Source: an uncultured Saprospiraceae bacterium (GTDB lineage Bacteria; Bacteroidota; Bacteroidia; Chitinophagales; Saprospiraceae). From it: DNA of 32,758 nucleotides. The position numbers were made by a program, and so were the translations under genes. Numbering within the stretch: the first letter of the stretch is position 1; each line of letters opens with the position of its first letter. Where the stretch lies: the NCBI GenBank assembly GCA_937927835.1, contig CALGJS010000091.1, positions 1-32,758 of the forward strand, read 5' to 3'. Positions 28,552 to 32,758 of the stretch are shown in pieces. The notes beneath the pieces were generated by a model that was not told the DNA's origin, ran no database searches, and was given only the letters and a program-made list of their open reading frames with translations.

Positions 28552-30627
28552 CTAATCTACCTGTATTTCCACTAGTTCTACCCTTCTTTCTCGGGCAGCA
28601 GCAGGTACATAGATAGAATTTCGACGATCTTGGAGCTGATCGCTTACAGAAGGGGAAGCCTTCGATTCTCCGAAGGATATTTCTTGAATCACTAATTGTC
28701 CTCGATTGAGGTATTGGACGAATATGCCACTTTGATAGTTCCGGAAGAAGTTAACAATAGAAGCGGTTCTTCTTTTACCTAGCGCTAGGTTATAGCCTGA
28801 CAAGGCACGAGGGCTCGTAAAACCACGCAAGGTCAATGATACTTTCTTTCCTTGTTCTAATTGACTGACTACTCCACTACAAAACCTTAGGAAGGTCATA
28901 TATCCCTCCTCAATATCTTGGTCGAAGAAGTTTGTGACTGCTGATTTTTCAAGAGGCAATACAGCGTTTAGATATTCCTCTCGTCGTTGGACATAATCAT
29001 TATAGGTCGTCTCGTAATTGGTATTAGTTGTTTCCAGAAAGCTACGAGCATCTGGCTGATCATTATGAAAATACAAAGGCAATGGCAACATTGTGCTAAG
29101 TTTCTCAACGGTTGTCGCAATCGGAGGAGGAGCAATAATTTTAGGAGGTTTTATTGGAATTTCTGTTGGAATCACTGGAGGTTCTACGCTAGGCTTTACT
29201 GGCGGTGGAACAACCACTACGATAGGCGTGGTATCTACAACTACTGGCTCTACCGGAGGAACTGGTGGTGCGGGCGGTGTTACTACCAAGGTGGTGGTAT
29301 CTTTTTCTGGAACGATTGGATCTTTTGGTAAAGGAAGATTTATTTTTACGGCAAAAATATCATTACAACAAGCTTTATTTTTTTCTTCTAAATAAAACGA
29401 ACCCGTTCGATTAGAAGATATATATGCTTGCGTTGAATCAGCATTCAAAGTAAAGTAAATATCATTATAACTACTATTCAAAGGATATCCAGTATGCTGA
29501 GGTATCTCCCATTCATTTCCATTATGATTAGCTTGATAAATATCAAAACCTCCCAAACTCTGATATCCTTTAGAACTAAAAAAAAGGCTTTGAGATTTTT
29601 GATGATAAAAAGGCGTGATATCGTCTTTCTCTGTATTAATCGCCGATAGATTGACCGGAACGCCAAAACCATCTTTTGTTATTTCTACTTGATAAAGGTC
29701 TAAACCACCTTTTCCTTCAGGACGATCTGAGGTAAAATATAGCACTTCCTTTTCGGTAATTGGATCTAAACCCCAAGTTGGTTGGGTAGCTGTGTACCCT
29801 TCCATATTAACTGCTGCTGGTAATTTCTGAGCGGCTCCCCAACGCTTCCTTGTATCTTGTTCTCGAAAATAAATCTGACAACGGATATCTACCTTTCCAA
29901 TATATTCACAGATCGTATAGTAAATACGCTGTCCATTAGGAGTAAGACTTGTGTGGGCAGTAAGTTTATTTGTTTCATTAAATTTTCTAGTCAGTGGTCG
30001 GCCTCTCGCCGTTCCCAATTGGGACAAAACTTTAGTCATTCGACGTGGAGGAATAGACTGATCATTGGTCATTTTATACCGATAAGAAGAATAGTATAAA
30101 GTATCACCTTGACGAAGCGCACCAAATTCAGAATACGGTGTATTAATTTTTTTATCTAAATGCGTTATCTCAATATTGTGTGGTTGATTGACTAATGACA
30201 ATGCCCATTCACATTCTTGCTGGGCAAGGAATGCTTTATTTTTAAACGCTTCGTTTCTCGTATTTTTAATAAAATCTTTAAATCCATTAATGGCTTTTTG
30301 ATATTGTCCCATACTTTGATAAGCAGTAGATAGCCAAAACTTGGTCAATGGAAATCGATCTGCTTTTTTATCATTTAAAACCAGCTGATATTGTTGGACG
30401 GCCAAATCGTACGCAAAAAACTGACGAGCTGCTTCCCCATATTGATAGCGGATCTCTGCCTCAGAACCAGGAAAGGCAAGCGCTTCTTCAAAATAGTTCA
30501 TCGCGGAAAAATAATCGTGCTTAGTGATTGCTTCCTCGCCAGCACGAATGAAAGCAGCTTTTGTCTGAGCAGAAGACACGCCAAGCAAAATCAGATTAAA
30601 AACAATAAAAAGAAATATTTTTTTCAT
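28552..30627 (-). CDS. TPR / PD40 beta-propeller / OmpA-like C-terminal protein (PorE-like architecture)
   Basis: 691 aa; signal peptide; N-terminal TPR-like helices; PD40 motifs (LYYSSYRYK, LYFTSDRPEGKGGLDLYQV, LFFSSKGYQSLGGFDIYQA, AYISSNRTGS); Pro/Val-rich linker; OmpA-like LTLRGFTSPRALSGYNLALGKRRTASIVNFF. Confidence 0.85.
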   Translation of the reverse strand: MKKIFLFIVFNLILLGVSSAQTKAAFIRAGEEAITKHDYFSAMNYFEEALAFPGSEAEIRYQYGEAARQFFAYDLAVQQYQLVLNDKKADRFPLTKFWLSTAYQSMGQYQKAINGFKDFIKNTRNEAFKNKAFLAQQECEWALSLVNQPHNIEITHLDKKINTPYSEFGALRQGDTLYYSSYRYKMTNDQSIPPRRMTKVLSQLGTARGRPLTRKFNETNKLTAHTSLTPNGQRIYYTICEYIGKVDIRCQIYFREQDTRKRWGAAQKLPAAVNMEGYTATQPTWGLDPITEKEVLYFTSDRPEGKGGLDLYQVEITKDGFGVPVNLSAINTEKDDITPFYHQKSQSLFFSSKGYQSLGGFDIYQANHNGNEWEIPQHTGYPLNSSYNDIYFTLNADSTQAYISSNRTGSFYLEEKNKACCNDIFAVKINLPLPKDPIVPEKDTTTLVVTPPAPPVPPVEPVVVDTTPIVVVVPPPVKPSVEPPVIPTEIPIKPPKIIAPPPIATTVEKLSTMLPLPLYFHNDQPDARSFLETTNTNYETTYNDYVQRREEYLNAVLPLEKSAVTNFFDQDIEEGYMTFLRFCSGVVSQLEQGKKVSLTLRGFTSPRALSGYNLALGKRRTASIVNFFRNYQSGIFVQYLNRGQLVIQEISFGESKASPSVSDQLQDRRNSIYVPAAARERRVELVEIQVD

Positions 30628-30645
30628 GCAAATCGCTTCAAGCGC

Positions 30646-31695
30646 TTAGAAGATAGGACAGGATTTAGAGGCTTTTAACGGTTTAACTTTGGTAATTCGA
30701 TATTGTAGGGCTAACTCAGGACCTCCTTTCCCATTGGTAGCCAATTCAAAATCAGATTGATTAAAATCATAACTAAATCCTAAAAGCCAAGCATTATATG
30801 CCACCGCAATATTAGGGATGAGCGCATCTCTTTCACCCAGCAATCGATAGCTAACACCAAATCGTAATCCCAACTCCCGACCTCTAGTATCTGTTAATTG
30901 ATACCTGACACCCGTACCAGCTACGGACTCTGTATAGGTATTTTGTTTTTGAAAATAACCATTAAACTCTAAACCAATTTTTTCATTGATGGCAAACCCA
31001 ATATTTCCGTAAATAGAAAAGCGACGAGGTAGTGGCGTTTTTACTTGATTATAAAATCCTACATCGGGTTGGTTTAGGTGAAATACTCCAATGCCTAAGT
31101 CTCCCCAATATTTTTGTTCTTCCTCTTGTAAGTGCCAATTGAATCCAACCCCAAAATCAAGATATTGAACACTCGTCTGATCAAGATTTTCTCGAGTTGA
31201 GGAAGACTCAATAAAAAGATCTCCATTAAATTGATTTCCAAAAGTGAGTTGACTAAGATCAATCCTTCGCTGACCTCCTCCGATTAGCAGTCCTGCCGTA
31301 ATTAACTGCTGTTCCGTTAATTTTTGTGTGTAACTGGCCGTAGCACTAAAATGTGAATAGGTTAAACTTCCATCTCCGGCTACATCATGATTAAAAACAA
31401 GACCGCCTGAAAAGAAACCATTAGGAAAACTAAGTTTCGTTATTTTACCATCTACGACACCTGAAAAGGTGAGATAATCTACAGGGACGGATTTCCACTG
31501 TCTTCGATAATTAGCAGAGAAGCGAATATCTTCTTTAAACACACCCGTCAAAGCAGGATTTAACTGCAAGGGCGCATAATAAAATTGAGAAAAATGCAGA
31601 TCTTGACCACTAAGACCGAAGGTGGTTAATAGGAGGAGTACTAAAACAATATTTTTTATGTATAACTTTATCTGCAAATTATTAGATTTAAACAA
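30646..31695 (-). CDS. PorP/SprF family type IX secretion system membrane protein
   Basis: 349 aa; signal peptide then QDLHFSQFYYAPLQLNPALTGVFKEDIRFSANYRRQW, the hallmark PorP/SprF N-terminus; beta-barrel-like body. Confidence 0.92.
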   Translation of the reverse strand: MFKSNNLQIKLYIKNIVLVLLLLTTFGLSGQDLHFSQFYYAPLQLNPALTGVFKEDIRFSANYRRQWKSVPVDYLTFSGVVDGKITKLSFPNGFFSGGLVFNHDVAGDGSLTYSHFSATASYTQKLTEQQLITAGLLIGGGQRRIDLSQLTFGNQFNGDLFIESSSTRENLDQTSVQYLDFGVGFNWHLQEEEQKYWGDLGIGVFHLNQPDVGFYNQVKTPLPRRFSIYGNIGFAINEKIGLEFNGYFQKQNTYTESVAGTGVRYQLTDTRGRELGLRFGVSYRLLGERDALIPNIAVAYNAWLLGFSYDFNQSDFELATNGKGGPELALQYRITKVKPLKASKSCPIF

Positions 31696-31708
31696 AGAAA
31701 TTCACATT

Positions 31709-31716
31709 CAAATTTA
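31709..31716 (-). promoter_or_regulatory. Possible Bacteroidota -7 element (TAAATTTG) upstream of the porP/sprF-like gene
   Basis: Minus strand TAAATTTG matches TANNTTTG; no convincing TTG -33 element at the expected spacing. Confidence 0.25.
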
Positions 31717-31831
31717 CGATAATTTTTCCTTTTACTAGCTGGATTTACAAGGGATTGCCTAGTTTCAACAAATTGAAATTATTATTCTTGTTAAACGCTT
31801 GATTAAATGGAATTTAGAAATAGAAAAAAAC

Positions 31832-32434
31832 ATGCTTAAAGTTGGTATAACAGGTGGAATTGGAAGCGGAAAAACGACGGTTTGCCGGATTTTCGAAATG
31901 TTGAATATTCCCGTTTATTATGCAGATGATCGGGCAAAATGGTTGATGAAAAACGATCCTGCTTTAAAAGAAAACATTATAACGCTTCTAGGAAAAGAAG
32001 CTTACCTCTCTGAAGGTGACTTAAATAGAGTTTATATTGGTAAAAAGGTTTTCTCAGATAAAAAGCTATTAGCAAAACTTAACAAACTGGTACACCCTGC
32101 TGTTTTCTTAGATGGTCAAAATTGGTTTGCAGAACAAACAACGTCTTACGCCATTAAAGAGGCGGCGCTTTTTTATGAAACAGGCAGCTATCAACAAATG
32201 GATAAAATGATCGTGGTTACCGCAGATCGCGAAGAGCGAATTCGAAGGGTGATGCTACGCGATGGACTGGAACGCGAGGCAGTAGAAGCTCGGATGGATA
32301 AACAATTGCCTGAGGAGGAAAAAGTCGAAAAGGCAGATTATGTGATTTATAACGATGGTCGTGAGATGTTGATTCCGAAGATCTTTGAGATTGATGGATT
32401 GATTAGGGGATGTGCGGATGTGCGGATTGTTTGA
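31832..32434 (+). CDS. coaE: Dephospho-CoA kinase
   Basis: MLKVGITGGIGSGKTTVCRIFEMLNIPVYYADDRAKWLM Walker A and CoaE motifs, LNKLVHPAVF, VVTADREERIRRVMLRDGLE. ORF track starts at a TTG (31799); ATG at 31832 is preferred. Confidence 0.93.
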   Translation: MLKVGITGGIGSGKTTVCRIFEMLNIPVYYADDRAKWLMKNDPALKENIITLLGKEAYLSEGDLNRVYIGKKVFSDKKLLAKLNKLVHPAVFLDGQNWFAEQTTSYAIKEAALFYETGSYQQMDKMIVVTADREERIRRVMLRDGLEREAVEARMDKQLPEEEKVEKADYVIYNDGREMLIPKIFEIDGLIRGCADVRIV

Positions 32435-32596
32435 TGTGCGGATTGGTGGATGTGCGGATTGTTTGATGTGCGGATTGGTGGATGTGCGGATTGGTGGATG
32501 TGCGGATTGGTGGATGTGCGGATTGGTGGATGCGTGGATGTGCGGATGTCTGGATGTGTGCGGATTAGTAGATGTATGCAGATTGTGCTGCTATGG
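32417..32596. repeat. 16-bp tandem repeat overlapping the coaE 3' end
   Basis: Seven consecutive 16-bp units 32417-32528 (GATGTGCGGATTGGTG, two units ending GTTT), then degenerate copies to about 32596. Confidence 0.9.
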
Positions 32597-32758
32597 TGTT
32601 TGCCTGCCTATGGAATGCGGGAGTGTTCAGTAAAGTGTGTCATCTTTGTCGTATTAGCATTGCGTAATACGAAACCGATTAACCAATCAACTAATTAACA
32701 TTAACTTATATATATGCAATGTTTACTATGTGGTTTAAGTTAATTATCTAGACACAGT

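Noticed and set aside
28987-29395. Two + strand ORFs (114 and 100 aa), Gly/Thr- or Trp/Arg-rich
   Set aside because: Antisense to the Pro/Val-rich linker of the OmpA/PD40 protein; low-complexity translation artefacts.
32417-32596. Possible CRISPR array at the 16-bp repeats
   Set aside because: Repeats are directly contiguous without unique spacers and no cas genes are present.
32412-32698. ORFs encoding MCGLVDVRIGGCADWWM repeats
   Set aside because: Periodic 16-aa pattern is the direct consequence of reading a 16-bp tandem repeat; no independent evidence of coding.

Overview
AT-rich Bacteroidota chromosomal window, probably Saprospiraceae/Lewinella-like judging from its T9SS cargo and PorP/SprF content. 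The right half (10367-31695, all minus strand) is a type IX secretion cargo locus. In transcription order it encodes a PorP/SprF-like outer-membrane protein, a TPR/PD40/OmpA-like protein, and three consecutive ~1860-aa PKD-repeat surface proteins, each ending in a gliding-motility-associated (type B) C-terminal domain. The three giants look like a co-linear whole-gene triplication with nearly identical length and module order. The left half is mostly housekeeping or generic: a T9SS type A-sorted protein, a zinc-ribbon/TerB-like protein, a membrane-anchored FMN glutamate-synthase-like enzyme, a Uma2-family protein, RNase D, and an AsmA-like protein with a charged coiled-coil tail. coaE lies at the right end. 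Non-coding structure includes two strong convergent terminators, a 26-bp perfect palindrome upstream of the AsmA-like gene, a TTCAAC iteron cluster upstream of the glutamate-synthase-like gene, a GC-rich inverted-repeat element abutting the stop codon of one giant gene, and a 16-bp tandem repeat that supplies the coaE stop codon. No CRISPR array, tRNA, rRNA or transposase was seen. The most noteworthy candidate is the triplicated T9SS giant-adhesin cassette; its parts are known families, so novelty lies in the arrangement and not in a demonstrably new system.
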